A stretch of DNA of 64,000 nucleotides from Cryptomeria japonica (taxonomy: Eukaryota > Streptophyta > Pinopsida > Cupressales > Cupressaceae). Every line of letters begins with the position of its first letter. Positions within the stretch are counted from its first letter, which is position 1. Location: contig NC_081411.1 of assembly GCF_030272615.1 (NCBI RefSeq), positions 836,988,136-837,052,135 on the forward strand. Reading direction: 5' to 3'. A program made the position numbers and the translations under genes. Positions 12,152 through 23,334 of the stretch are shown piece after piece. The notes beneath the pieces were generated by a model. The model was not told the origin of the DNA. It worked only from the letters and a program-made list of their open reading frames with translations, and did no database searches.

Positions 12152-13407
12152 TGTTGAGGTTAAAGTTGAACTCCAAAGAAATGTCTTGAAACTTGTTAGG
12201 CCATCTAAAATATAAGAAGGAAACTTAACTTCAACCAATGAAGTAACATGAAGTAAATGAAATAAACAAAATTATACCTTTCATGATTTACACCTCATTG
12301 TGTCCTAACTCCACTGTTCCTAGTTGCAAATGATCTCAGACAAGCACTGGTAGCTTCTAAGATGACATATGAAGAATTAACTAATAGATAACTAATACTA
12401 TGATATGCATATGCAAATGATTTAAGCTAACATGATATTAAGCTATGATAAGAATTCTAAAATTGCTAATTGCTTCAAACTCAAACTCACAGATGCAAGC
12501 TAAAGACTCCTAGAATGACTGTATGATTAGCTATTAGTGTATTAGTTTCAAAATGGCTTAGGAAACCTATTTTTATAGATTTTTGAGTGCATGAGCTTAG
12601 GTGGCAGAGATCAATGGTCATGGCCGAGTCTTGTAAATTGGATGGCTATGAGCAAGAAGTTGAAAGTTGAGAGAAAGGGGGAAGGAGAAGACAAGTGTCA
12701 CTCATCTCACCTTGACTGAGCTAAAGACTTGAGAGGATATAGCATAGTTGGAGAAGATGTAGGAATGAGAGGACAAGTGGACTCAAGTCCTCCTAAGATA
12801 TAGGGGTGTTGGAGAGAATATAAAAGAAGGTTAGGAAATATGTGTACGTACATAATATTTCATTTATTCTGGAAGTTGGAGAGAAGTGGCTAATAAATGA
12901 TTTAATTTAATTTAATTTTGTTGAATTAATTTAGCCACATGATGGATGAGTTGGAAAAGAAGAAGTGATGTGGAGAATGAAAGGTGAGTTGGAAAAGGGA
13001 TTAAATAATTAAGAAATTATTTAATTAATGAGACTATAGGATAATAGATAGAAGAATAATTAAATATTAGATATTTAATTAATTGATTAGAAGAAAAGGA
13101 TATAATGAATTAATTAATAAAACGTTTCAATTAAATTAATCAATAGAAGGACATGAAATGAATTAAATAAATCAATCTTTTCAGATTAACTATTTAATGG
13201 AAGAATAATTTTTAAATAAATAAAAAATATATATTTAATTGCTCATATCCAATTTTGTGTATACAACCACTAGATACATTAAATCCTTTGTCACCTTACT
13301 TTGATTCCAAATATATTTGCCAATATCATTATCAACCTAGTTAGGACACTGAAAAGTCTTATTCCTTAAGAAGTAAGATTCAAGACTTGATTGATAAGAA
13401 TACCATA
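12152..13407 (-). repeat. Element A 5' LTR (outer end unresolved)
   Basis: Plus-strand TGTTGAGGTTAAAG at 12152 is the complement of an LTR end in CA next to the PBS. The sequence to 13407 is AT-rich, with many TTAATTAA-like runs around 12890-13240, and non-coding. No second copy is found in the window, so the outer terminus and length (up to about 1256 bp) are uncertain; element 1 starts at 13408. Confidence 0.6.
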
Positions 13408-14829
13408 TGATAGTTCTAATACTTAATGTAAGTATAGATCCAATAGCTAATAAGATGAGAGGGGGGGGTGAATCATACAAACTTAATCTTCCATAAAAGC
13501 AACAGATTCAACCTCGGTAACATATACTTCAGTAATATGACCAAAACTACTAAACATGCAAACTCAAAAGCATATAAACATCATAACACTCATAACACTA
13601 GATTTAACATGGAAACCCAAATAGGGAAAAACCACTATGGGATTTTGGACCCACTAAGAAATATATTCTTCTGGAGTATGCTCAGTTAAAAGAAAATCCT
13701 ATTAAAGATTACAAATACATTGCTAGATGTGACCTGGTTAAGGGATTTCCCTTAGATCTGTTAGGATCTTCACCTTGTTAGAAGTGACCTTGTTAAAGGA
13801 TTTCAAACACTCAATCAGAATGTCATCTTGCTAGAGGGTTTTACAAATAAGACTGTTAAGTCCACTTAGTTAAGATATTTTCTGTCACTTTACAAAATAA
13901 CAGTAATAAAAATCTATCTGCAACTTCACATCTAAAATGCTAAAGCAAATTATTATTTTCTCAATACAATAGGACTTATCTTGTCCATCTGCTGGGCTCT
14001 ATACTCTATTATTCAAACAATTCTTCAAGCTTCTATGCTCGGTAATCACTATGTAGCATCCCTGTGCATACACTTGCCCGCATACATTGTTTATCAAGAG
14101 TTCCTTATTTATAAACAATTTGCTAGCCGCTTAATCTCCTTGATCACATTTCCCATGATCAATCATAGCCATCTGATCTTTAAACTTTGACCAGGTTCAA
14201 TGTATCCTTCGATCTGAAAAATATTTTACCTTACCTTGGAACTTGCATACATTTCTTGGAACTTGTGCTGGGGTATTGCGGTTCAATCTGAGCTATAGAT
14301 CTTCTTGCTGATTTCCTTTGCCATAGATTCTTTAACAAACTTCATGCACGACATTAAATAATTCTTTTATTCATTCAATGCATTCTATTACGACTTGGTT
14401 GCAACTCGGTAAATACTAAACTTCACTCGGTAGACATTTTGCCTTCATTAACCGATAGCGATAACCTTAGGGTTTACCAACTAGGTTCTTCGGTTGGTAA
14501 CATGGTATAGTATTAACCTTACAATCAATAACATATCTAGGATATCAAAACAATCTAAACATAATGATCTCATCATTGTCTAACTCGGTAATAGTTTCCC
14601 ATTGAATAACTTATTTCTCCCCTTATTCATCACATTCTTTTTGTCTTTAACCGACATCTTTATACTCATCAAATCATACTTTTTAAGATATGGCAACATC
14701 ATACTGAATTAGAAAATCAATTTCTTGACATCAATGACAAAATAATAATATTAAGAGAGTAAACATCCTTAATCAGTTATATCCATAATCATCAACAACC
14801 TTCACAGTATCCTTATTGAAATACCAACA
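13408..14829 (-). repeat. Element 1 3' LTR
   Basis: On the plus strand it starts TGATAGTTCTAATACTTAAT and ends AATACCAACA, 1422 bp. It is alignable over its whole length with 24327-25794. It contains a G-run motif (GAGAGGGGGGGGTGAATCA) about 45 bp from the U5 end, and several CTCGGTAA-type motifs. The open stretch at 13468-13689 is LTR sequence, not a gene. Confidence 0.9.
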
Positions 14830-14842
14830 ATCTCCCCCTTTG
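14830..14842 (-). promoter_or_regulatory. Element 1 polypurine tract
   Basis: The minus strand reads AAAGGGGGAGAT directly before the LTR start TGTTGGTATT, the primer for plus-strand DNA synthesis. Extra AGGGGGAGA-like runs lie upstream, between 14915 and 14990. Confidence 0.85.
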
Positions 14843-15213
14843 GCATTGATGGCAAAACCAATTGATTTGACCTAATTGATTCGGATTGCTGTGAGGTTCT
14901 GAAATGCTAAAATGCTCTCCCCCTATCATCAATCTTCTCCCCCATACATTAGTATCCATTCCTTTTCTCCAGTCTTCTCCCCCTTTGACAAAAATGCCAA
15001 AAAGTAAAGAACTAAAACATAATTTCTTCCTATATCAAGTGATTTCCTACTGTTATGTCAACTTAGTCTTAGTTAGAGCATTTTGTCTTCAATTCCTATC
15101 CCCTGTACTGTTTCCTATACACCTTTAGAAAACATCCTAAAGTGTGTAAATCAACATCAACTCCTAAAAGATATTTTGTAGAGTCATCGAATTGATGCTT
15201 TCACCAAACTCGG

Positions 15214-15507
15214 TCAGTGAATGAAAGATATGGGTAGGGCCCCTAACTTACTTCTGAGATACTCAAAAGTGTCCCTTGGTAGTGGCTTGGTGAAGATATC
15301 TGCTATTTGTTCCTTTGTTCTATTATACTCCAACACCACTTTCTTCTCTTGAGCTTCTTCTCTAAGATAATGATATTTGATAGAGATGTGCTTTGTCTTA
15401 GAGTGCATAACAGGATTCTTTGAAATGTTAATGGCACTAGTATTGTCACAGAATATAGTTACTGGCTCGGTAACTTTCTCATTTATACCATCCAATAGTT
15501 GTTTGAT
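15214..15507 (-). pseudogene. Element 1 RNase H, C-terminal part
   Basis: The translation shows VTIFCDNTSAINISKNPVMH, then SKTKHISIKYHYLRE and EQIADIFTKPLPRDTFEYLR, the standard end of copia RNase H (CDN...AI.....NP..H.RTKHI, TKPL). It is separated from the preceding domain by a stop and frame change near 15500. The stop at 15214 is the natural pol end; the 370 bp from here to the PPT are non-coding. Confidence 0.88.
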
Positions 15508-16817
15508 TCATGCTATGTTGGTACAATTCAATGTTGCAGCAACGTATTTAGCTTCTGCTGTATATTGTGAAACACATCCTTGTTTCTTGCTAAGCCAACT
15601 CACTAGTCTTTCTCCTAAAAAGAAAGCTCCTCCACTTGTGCTTTTCCTATCATCAATGTTGCCTACCCAATCATCATTAGTATAAACTTTTAAATAAAAA
15701 TCATTTCCTTTTTGATATACTAAGCCATAATCTTTAGTGTCTTTCAAGTATCTAAAAATTCTCTTGATTGTTGTCATGTGTGTTTCCTTAGGATCTGTAG
15801 AGAATCTTGCAACTATACCTATTGCATGTGTTATATCTGGCCTGCTGTGAACAACATATTGTAGCTTTCCAATCATGGACCGGTAAAGTGTCTCATCAAC
15901 AAATGCAGATTCATCATTCTTTGATAGTTTACTGTTGGTAGTCATAGGAGTACTTACTAGTTTTGAATACTCCATTCCAAATTTCTTCAAGATTTCCTTT
16001 ATGTACTTGGATTGAGTAATGAAAATCTCATTTTTCATTTGCAGTATTTGTAAACCTATAAAATACTTTATCTCACTGATTAATGACATCTCAAATTCTT
16101 TGCTCATTTCATTTCCAAAGTTCTTGCATAAAGAGTTATTTCTACAAAATATGATATCATCAACAAATATGGTTGAGATCAGTATTCCATTTTCATCATT
16201 CTTCATGTACATATTGTTGTTTTTACTTGTCCTTATAAAACCAATCTTGATTAAATAAGAGTGCAATCTTTCATACCATGCTCTAGGTGCTTGTTTCAAA
16301 TCATATAAAGCTTTGTTCAATTTACATACCTAATCTTTATTATTGTCTTCAATAAATCCTTCAGGTTGTTCAATAAAAACTTCTTCTTCTAATATACCAT
16401 TCAAAAATGCAAATTTGACATCCATTTGATATACCTTGAAATTCTTGTAAGCAGCATATGCCAACAATGTTCTTACTCCTTCAAGTCTTGCCACAGGTGC
16501 AAAAGTCTCACCATAATCAATTCCTTCTTCTTGGGAATAACCTTTGCAAACTAGTCTTGCTTTATTTCAAATGACCTCACCTTTTTCATTCAGCTTGTTT
16601 CTGAAAATCCACTTTGTACCGATTACATTTTTGTCCTTTGGTCTTGGGACCAGTGTCCATGTGTCATTCTTCTTGATTTGATCAATCTCTTCTGTCATAA
16701 CATTTATCCAATCTTCACTGTTAAATTCCTCTTTCACTATCCTCGGTTCAAATTCAGATATCAGACATGTGTTCTATCTCAGTTTGTTCCTTGTCATCAC
16801 TGGATCATCCTTATCTC
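15508..16817 (-). pseudogene. Element 1 reverse transcriptase / RNase H N-terminus
   Basis: The main open piece, 15508-16320 (270 codons), has LNKALYDLKQAPRAWYERL, STIFVDDIIF (FVDD in place of YVDD), KYFIGLQI, MIGKLQYVVHSRPDITHAIG and GGAFFLGERLVSWLSKKQ, all copia RT landmarks. Upstream to 16817 the frame continues with stops ([23 protein letters not shown]-like sequence, then a stop before NKALYDLKQ). RT and RNase H copy the genomic RNA in the particle. Stops make this copy inactive. Confidence 0.88.
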
Positions 16818-17886
16818 CTATAATTTGACTTGTGCATGATGTCTTCTAACATACTTGGCTAATACAGGCTTGGTAGGCTCTGTATGATCTTCTTCATTAC
16901 TCGGTAATTGGATATTCTCTTCATTTTCTTCTGCAGTTTTCTCGGTAGGACTTATCGGTTGAACATAGACAAATTCATCATAATCTTCTGGTTCTTTGGA
17001 ATTTCTTTCATCATTTCTTTCTACAAATTCATCAATTTTCACATTTGCACTTTCTACTATTTTGTTAGATGATTTGATCAGACATTTAAATGCTTACTTC
17101 TAGAAGAATAACCAAGAAATGTTCCTTCTTCACTTTTCTGATCAAACTTGCCATTTCTATCATCCTTGTGTACATAGCATCTACTTTCAAAGATTTTAAA
17201 ATAACTTACATTAGGTTTTTTGTCATACCAGATTTCATATGGTGTCTTCAAAGTTCCTTTCTTCAGTTGTACTTGGTTCAGGGTGTAAACTGTCGTGCTT
17301 GTTGCTTCTCCCCAAAATGTTTGTGGCACTTTCTTTTCAATCATCAGGGTTCTGGCACAATCCACAATAGATCTATTTCTTCCCTCATCTATTCCATTTT
17401 TTATGGAGTTCTTGGTGCAAAGACTTATCTTTTAATACTATGATCATTGCAAAATAAGTTGAACTCATCAGATGTGAACTCTCCTCCTCTATCTAATCTA
17501 AGACATTTAAGTTGTCTTCCTGTTTCATTTTCAACTCTTGCCTTGTACCATTTAAACATTTGAAAAGCTTCTGATTTTTCTTTTAAAAACATAATTGACA
17601 TCATCCTTGAATAATCATCCATAAATAATATGAAATATTTATCACCATAATAACTTTGAACTTTCATAGGACCACAAAGATCAGTGTGCACAAGATCTAA
17701 AATTCCCTTAAAAGTGTAGGACTTACTTGTAAAGCTTGATCTTGTCATTTTACCCATCTGGCATCCTCGACACATAGCATTCTCAGGCTTTTCCAAACTT
17801 GGTAGACCTCTTAGTCGGTGCTTCTTGCTTATTTTGATCAGATTATCAAAATTTACATGACAAAACCTTTTATGCCATAACCAGGT
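16818..17886 (-). pseudogene. Element 1 integrase, 3' portion after nested insertion
   Basis: The integrase resumes after element 2. At 17425-17886 are LWHKRFCHVNFDNL and MCRGCQMGKM (HHCC zinc-binding), then DLVHTDLCGPM, FILFMDDYSR and LDRGGEFTSDEF (catalytic D, D, E regions). At 17078-17365 follow TFWGEATSTTVYTLNQ and GTFLGYSSRSKHLNV, and at 16818-17042 an acidic linker to RT. Frameshifts near 17400 and 17060 split it. The first codons (WLWHKRFC) are duplicated on the other side of element 2, at 22738-22764. Confidence 0.88.
17860..17886. repeat. 27-bp flanking direct repeat, left copy
   Basis: Identical to 22738-22764. Both encode TWLWHKRFC of element 1 on the minus strand. The left copy abuts LTR2 directly; the right copy starts two bases (AT) after the other LTR end. 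Confidence 0.9.
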
Positions 17887-18349
17887 TGTTAGGGTTTCAA
17901 GCAGATCAGAAGCAAATATGAAGTAACAATTATATGCAGATTTAAATACAAAAGATAAAGAAATAAAATAGGACACAGATAACACAGAGATTTTATGTGG
18001 TTCACCTATAATGGGTTACGTCCACCATACACTATTGTCCAATCTTTCTTATTATCCATAAAAAATAGTACATCAACCTTACAATGCCTTAAGCATCCCA
18101 GCCACTTATAACATGCATTTTTAGGGCAACAAACAAAGTCGGCCTTTCTAGGGTTTTATTACAATGTCGGTTTTCATCAACGAAAAATGGCAAAAAAAAA
18201 TTTCTCGAGGGCTCTTGCCCCTGAACCCCCGCATTTCTCGGGGGCTGCCGCCCCTGAACCCCTAGTTGGGGCCCAACCCAGCCTCAAACCCTGGTGAGGA
18301 TACATGCTGGGTGTACAGTACTTTGTTGATCAATCACCACATTTCAACA
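17887..18349 (-). repeat. Element 2 3' LTR
   Basis: 463 bp. It carries about 155 bp (roughly 18186-18340) that are absent from the partner LTR, including two 33-bp GC-rich units at 18200-18232 and 18233-18265 (ATTTCTCG(A/G)GGGCT...CCCCTGAACCCC). Confidence 0.9.
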
Positions 18350-18362
18350 ATCTCCCACTTGG
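18350..18362 (-). promoter_or_regulatory. Element 2 polypurine tract
   Basis: The minus strand reads CCAAGTGGGAGAT immediately before the LTR start TGTTGAAATG. Confidence 0.8.
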
Positions 18363-18446
18363 AGATTGATACTACACGACACCACTATAGATGCATCATC
18401 TGTTGGATAAAACACTAGGACTCGACTGGTATAAATTCCACAATTA

Positions 18447-20329
18447 TCAATCAAGAAGACCAACAGAAACTGATGAAGAAATCAGCTTCTCCTATGGAAC
18501 TGCCTTCGTGAACATATCAACAAGATTCTCACTTGTGTGAATCTTCTCAAGCCATAACTAACCCTCCTCCAAAATAGTTCGGATGAAGTGGTACCTGAGC
18601 TGAATGTGCTTTGTCCTTGAATGAAAAGCAAAGTTCTTTGCAAGATGAATGGCACTCTAGCTATCAATATACAATGGGCTATCCTCTTGTGTCTGACCCA
18701 ATTCCTCCAGAAAAAATTGCAACCAAATCATCTCCTTACTGGCTTCTATAGTAGCAACATACTCAACTTTAGTGGTTGAAAGTGCAACAACCTTTTGCAG
18801 CCTAGAAATCCAACTGACTGCAGTTCCCCCTATAGTAAAAACATACCCTATAGTACTCCTCCATGAATCAATATCACCCGCTAGATCAGAGTCAACAAAT
18901 CCACTTAGAGTAGCATTAGATCCTTTGAAACATAATGCCTTCATAGTAGTTCCTTTCAAATATCGAAGAATCCATTTCACAACATTCCAATGTTCCATAC
19001 CCAGATTACTCATAAACCTGCTCACAACTCCCACTGCATGTGCAATATCTAGCCTTGTGCATACCACTGCATACATCAGACTGCCAATAGCTGATGAATA
19101 CGGGATGTTAGACATTTTATTAACCTCTTCTTGTGCCTTTGGGTACATCTCCTTAGTCAATTTGAATTGACTAGCCAAAGGTGTACTAACTGCTTTTGCA
19201 TCCTGCATGTTAAATCTTTTCAACACCTTCTTTATATACTCACTTTGGGAAAAATTCAAGGTTCTATTTTTCCTATCCCGTGTAATCCTCATACCGAGAA
19301 TTTGCTTAGCTGCACCCAAATCCTTCATAGAAAATGACCTGGCTAATTTCTGTTTAAGATCATTTATATGTTGCATGTTAGACCCAGCAACAAGCATGTC
19401 ATCAAGATAAAGCAATAGGATAATATAACTGCCATTATCAAATCTCTTAAAATATACACAATGATCAGAATGACATCTATGATAACCGTGTTCAACCATG
19501 AAACTATCAAATTTTAAATACCATTGTCAGGGTGCTTGCTTTAGGTCATACAGACTTTTCTTCAACCTGCACACCAAGTTCTCCTTACCTTTGACCTCAT
19601 ATCCCTATGGTTGCAACATGTAAATTTCCTCCTCCAAATCTCCATGGAGAAAAGCTATTTTGACATCTAATTGTTCAAGATGTAAATCATCTGCAGCCAC
19701 AAGACTAAGTATAGTTCTAATTGAAGTCATTTTTACAACTAGAGAAAATATTTCATCATAATCTATACCCTTTTTCTGTGCAAAACCTTTTACCACAAGT
19801 CTGGCCTTATATCTTTTCTGAGCTCCTTCCTCCTCCTTCAGTCGATAAACCTATTTGTTAGGCAAGGCTCTTTTTTTTATAGGTAAAGGGACTAAGTCCC
19901 AAGTCTTATTTTTCATCAAGGAGTCCATCTCCTCTTTCATGCCTAGCTCCCACTGTTGTTTGGCATCTCCTGCATTGCTTCTTCATATTCTTCTCGTTCA
20001 CCAGAATCCATTAATAAAATAGAATACAAAGAAGGAGAAAATCTTTCAGGGGGTCTACTTGTCCTCATAGAACATCTAACACTTGCAGGAGTTTGTGGGA
20101 CAATTTGTTGTTGCTGAGCATCAGGTACCTGTGGCATTTCATTTTCAGGAATCTCATCCAACACCACATATTCTTGTTTGTCCTGTTCATGCTTCGTTTC
20201 CTGTATCTATTCTTTATACATAACCTTCTCATTGAATATAACATCTCTACTTCTAATTATTTTCTTATTTTCAAAATCCCATAACCGATAGCCATATTCA
20301 TCTATCCCATATCCAATGAAGGTACATTT
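18447..20329 (-). pseudogene. Element 2 reverse transcriptase and RNase H
   Basis: 19943-20167 is the IN-RT linker (SVRCSMRTSRPPERFSPSLY). RT pieces are 19605-19796 ([34 protein letters not shown]) and 18657-19499 (YIILLLYLDDMLVAGSN with the YLDD site, LNFSQSEYIKKVLKRFNM, AIGSLMYAVVCTRLDIAHAV, RYLKGTT, AVSWISRLQKVVALST). RNase H continues from the stop at 18657 with SAIHLAKN, RTKHIQLRYHFIR and LVDMFTKAVP, ending at 18447. In-frame stops include a TAG between DS and SAIHL. Not functional. Confidence 0.88.
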
Positions 20330-21660
20330 CTAAGATTTAGCATCAAGCTTGGTTCTATTTTCTTTATCAACATGGACAAAAGCTTCGCAACCAAAAGTTT
20401 TTAGAAAAGAATAATTTACCTTTTTACCAGTCCATGCCTCCTCTGGAATACCACCATCCAAAGGGGTTGAAGGTCCTCTTTTTATCAAATAGACAATAGT
20501 ATGTACATCATCTACCCAAAAATGTAAGGGCAATCCAGCATGCAATCTCATGCTCCTCGCACGTTCCATGATAGTCCTATTCATTCTCTCTGACACACCA
20601 GTTTCCTGTGGAGTTCCTGGAACTATCTTCTACTTTCAAATCCCATTTAAGGAGCAGTAATCTTCAAATGCTTTGCTACAATACTCACCTCCATTATCCG
20701 ATTTGAGACACTTCAACTTTTTTCCTGTCTCATTCTCAACCAAAGCTTTCAATTTCTTAAAAGTTTCAAAAACATTTGATTTTTGTTTTAGGAAATGTAC
20801 CCATGTTTTTCTGGTTGAGTCATCAATAAAAATAATATAATAACAAGAGCCACCAAGAGATGATACCTAAGCCAGTCCCCATACATTTGAATGTACAAGC
20901 TCTAACTTCTCACTCTTCTTCTCTTTCCCAACCTTGAGAAATCTCTTTTCTGTTTACCATAAACACAGTTTTCATAGAACTCTAAATCAATCTTCTTTAG
21001 TCCTAGCAATAGATTTTTGCAGTGAAGGGTTTTCATCCCTTTCTCACTCATGTGCCCAAGCCTATGGTGCCACATTATCAAATCTATTCTTGCAACATTT
21101 ATTGTTGTTTTCCCTGCAATAACTTTATCTGTAGCAGCTAAGGGAGAGTAAGTGTTACCAGTACACAGATATAATGTGCCTACCTTTGCACCTTTAGCTA
21201 CTACTAATGATCCTTTAGTGACCTTCCATATACTATCTGAGAAGGTAACTATGCAACCTTCACTACCTAGTTGGCCTGCAGAAATTAACTTTCTTCTGAA
21301 ATTAGGAACATGTCCTAACTCATGCAAAAACCAGTCATTACCATTCTACAACTTGATCTTTATCTTTCCTTTTTCAACAATTTGACAGGGCTCATCATCA
21401 CCCAAATATACCTGTCCAAATTCACCTCGAACATAATCTAGAAAATATTTTCTATGGGGTGTAGCATGAAATGAAGAGCCATAATCTATTACCCAGGAAT
21501 CATTAACATTATCCAAACATAAGATTAAAGCATCTTGTAAAGTATTACTTGCAATATTAGCTTCCTTACTGTCATTTTCATTTTTGTCTCCTTCTTTGTT
21601 TTTCCGAGACCAATAGTCTTTCTTTAGATGACCAGGCTTTCTGTAGTACCAGGAATCTTT
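20330..21660 (-). pseudogene. Element 2 protease and integrase
   Basis: The protease motif near 21490 reads SWVIDYGSSFHAT: the catalytic Asp is kept but the following Ser is Tyr. Then HELGHVPNFRRKLISAGQLG, MWHHRLGHMSEKGMKTL and CVYGKQKRDF (HHCC region, 20902-21327). The catalytic core at 20600-20900 is scattered over frames with stops. 20330-20596 carries SERMNRTIMERARSMRLHAG, FWVDDVHTIVYLIKRGPSTP and FLKTFGCEAFVHV, the distal integrase. Standard copia order. Confidence 0.85.
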
Positions 21661-22368
21661 CTTTCCTCTAGAATGAGAGCATCATTTCTTTGACTTCCCT
21701 CATGACTTCTCATTCCCAGGGCCTTTTCCTCTTTCCTTTGATCTTCCTCTGTTCTCCACATTCAAAACACTACCCGATGATGTTGGAGTCTCACCTGTGC
21801 TTTTCCTTTGCATTTCCTCGCTTAGGATAACACCAACAATATCATCAAATACCAAAGTATTTTTACCAGAGACAGAGTTACTTATAGCCATAACCAAGCT
21901 ATTCCAGCTTTCTGGCAAAGAACATAAGATCAAGAGAGCCCTAACCTCTTCTGCAAAGGTAATTTTTAGTGAAGACAATTGACTGGTAATTGTATTAAAT
22001 TCATTTAAGTGCTCCGCTACAGATCCTCCCTCACTCATTTTCAAATTAAACAAACGCTTCATAAGAAATACCTTATTCAAAGCCGAGGGTTTCTCATATA
22101 ACTTAGCCAATGTTGCCATCAAATCTACAACCATTTTTGCTTCTATTATATTGAATGCTACAGATGGCACAAGGCACAATTGAATGGATCCTAGTGCCTT
22201 TCTATCTAAAATGTCCTACTCTTCATCTGACATTGTGGTCACTTTCTTTGCCTTTCCTTCCAATGGCCGCCACAAATCTTTTTGATACAAGTAATCCTCC
22301 ATTTGCATTTTCCATAACTGATAATTTTGGTCGTTAAACTTTTTGACCTTTAATTTGGAATCCTCCAT
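21661..22368 (-). pseudogene. Element 2 Gag
   Basis: The start ATG at 22366-22368 is 43 bp from the PBS and gives MEDSKLKVKKFNDQNYQLWK, a classic copia Gag start. An in-frame TAG at 22216-22218 replaces a Trp-like position. The open stretch 21700-22179 then carries [36 protein letters not shown] and [18 protein letters not shown] (UBN2-type Gag). The expected zinc knuckle near 21620-21660 reads WYYRKPGHLKKDYW, with both outer cysteines changed to Tyr. Non-functional. Confidence 0.87.
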
Positions 22369-22410
22369 TGCTCCCACTCAAATCTGAAAGTCTTGCCAAT
22401 TTACAGAAAA

Positions 22411-22426
22411 CCTCACTCTGATACCA
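22411..22426 (-). promoter_or_regulatory. Element 2 primer-binding site (initiator tRNA-Met type)
   Basis: The minus strand reads TGGTATCAGAGTGAGG two bases after the LTR end, matching TGGTATCAGAG of plant retrotransposon PBSs. Confidence 0.92.
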
Positions 22427-22428
22427 AT

Positions 22429-22735
22429 TGTTAGGGTTTCAAGTAGATCTGAAGCAAATATGAACTAACAATTATATGCAGATTTAAATACAAAAGATAA
22501 AGAAATAAAACAGGACACAGATAACACAAAGATTTAACGTGGTTCACCCAGAATGGGTTACGTCCACCATACATAGTCGTCCAATCTTTCTTATCATCCA
22601 GCAAAAATAGTACATCAACCTTACAATGCCTTAAGCATCCTAGCCACTTATAACATGTGTTTTTAGGGCAACAAACAAAGTCGGCCTTTTTAGGGTTTTA
22701 TTACAATGTCGGTTTTTGTCAACGACATTTCAACA
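22429..22735 (-). repeat. Element 2 5' LTR (internally deleted)
   Basis: 307 bp. It matches 17887-18349 except for a deletion of about 155 bp near its U3 end (between TCAACGA and CATTTCAACA). Confidence 0.9.
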
Positions 22736-23334
22736 ATACAAAACCTTTTATGCCATAACCAGGTATCATCTATCTTTGCATACAGACACTTGTTCTGAGT
22801 TGAGTCAAGATGAAATGTATTACCTTTTGTTTGTGTCTCGGTAGTAGCTAACTTTCCATGCTTGTCATGAAATTTGACAATTCCTTTCTGAAATTCTATT
22901 CGGTATCCTGTGTTGTTTAGTTGTGCTACACTCAACAAATTTTATTTCAAACCTTCAACCCAATAAACATCATTGCATCTTGCATTGTCAAGAAGTGTTA
23001 TAGATCCTTTACCTTTTACCGGACATGGTGCATCATTACCAAATCTTACATAGCCTTCTAACATAACAAACTTGTGTTTATCACTTGTCATGTGATGTGA
23101 GCATCCACTATATATGATCTAAGAATCATTAGTATTTATGTGAGATATTAGGGTTTTTTCTTCATACCTTTCTTCATCTGATCCATCTTTGATGGCCACA
23201 TAAACTATTTCCTCTGTATCATTTTCATCTGATTTATCATCATTGGATTCCTCATCGGCTATTAAGCATGACTTTCTATCTCTTCTTTTGAAGTCTCGGT
23301 GTCATCTGTAATGATTATCTTTCTATCTGTCATC
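22736..23334 (-). pseudogene. Element 1 protease and pre-integrase segment
   Basis: Translation around 23130-23050 reads IIYSGCSHHMTSDKHKFV, the copia protease motif (normally I-D-S-G-C-S-H-H-M) with the catalytic Asp replaced by Tyr and a stop in place of the preceding Trp. It is followed by GKGSITLLDNARCNDVYWVEGL, then LLSVAQLNNTGYRIEFQKG and DDTWLWHKRFC (22690-22938), the Gag-pre-integrase region. Element 2 interrupts it at 22735. Confidence 0.82.
22738..22764. repeat. 27-bp flanking direct repeat, right copy
   Basis: Identical to 17860-17886; see that entry. Confidence 0.9.

Larger units (their letters stand above)
1..13407 (-). mobile_element. Element A: decayed Ty3/gypsy (Tat-type) LTR retrotransposon
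   Basis: Read on the minus strand, the order is LTR (from 13407 down to 12152), PBS, long leader, gag, protease, G-patch-like linker, RT, RNase H, a second RNase H and integrase. This order is diagnostic of Ty3/gypsy, and the second RNase H points to the Tat lineage. Pol ends at a stop at 2291-2293. The matching 3' LTR is not recognisable in 1-2290 and may lie outside the window or be too decayed. Stops and frameshifts break every domain, so the copy cannot be autonomous. The upper boundary is set only by the start of element 1 at 13408; the true outer LTR end was not identified. Confidence 0.78.
17887..22735 (-). mobile_element. Element 2: Ty1/copia retrotransposon nested in element 1
   Basis: LTRs start TGTTAGGGTTTCAAG (17887, 22429) and end ATTTCAACA (18349, 22735). 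The minus-strand coding order is gag, protease, integrase, RT, RNase H. PBS is at 22411-22426 and PPT at 18350-18362. It sits inside the WLWHKRFC codons of element 1. The flanks carry a 27-bp identical direct repeat (17860-17886 and 22738-22764) instead of the usual 5 bp. Protein motifs fit a Tnt1/Tork-like copia. Several stops and frameshifts break it. Confidence 0.92.

Noticed and set aside
13468-13689. 73-codon frame, with a relative at 24326-24592
   Set aside because: Lies within both LTRs of element 1; better explained as LTR sequence.
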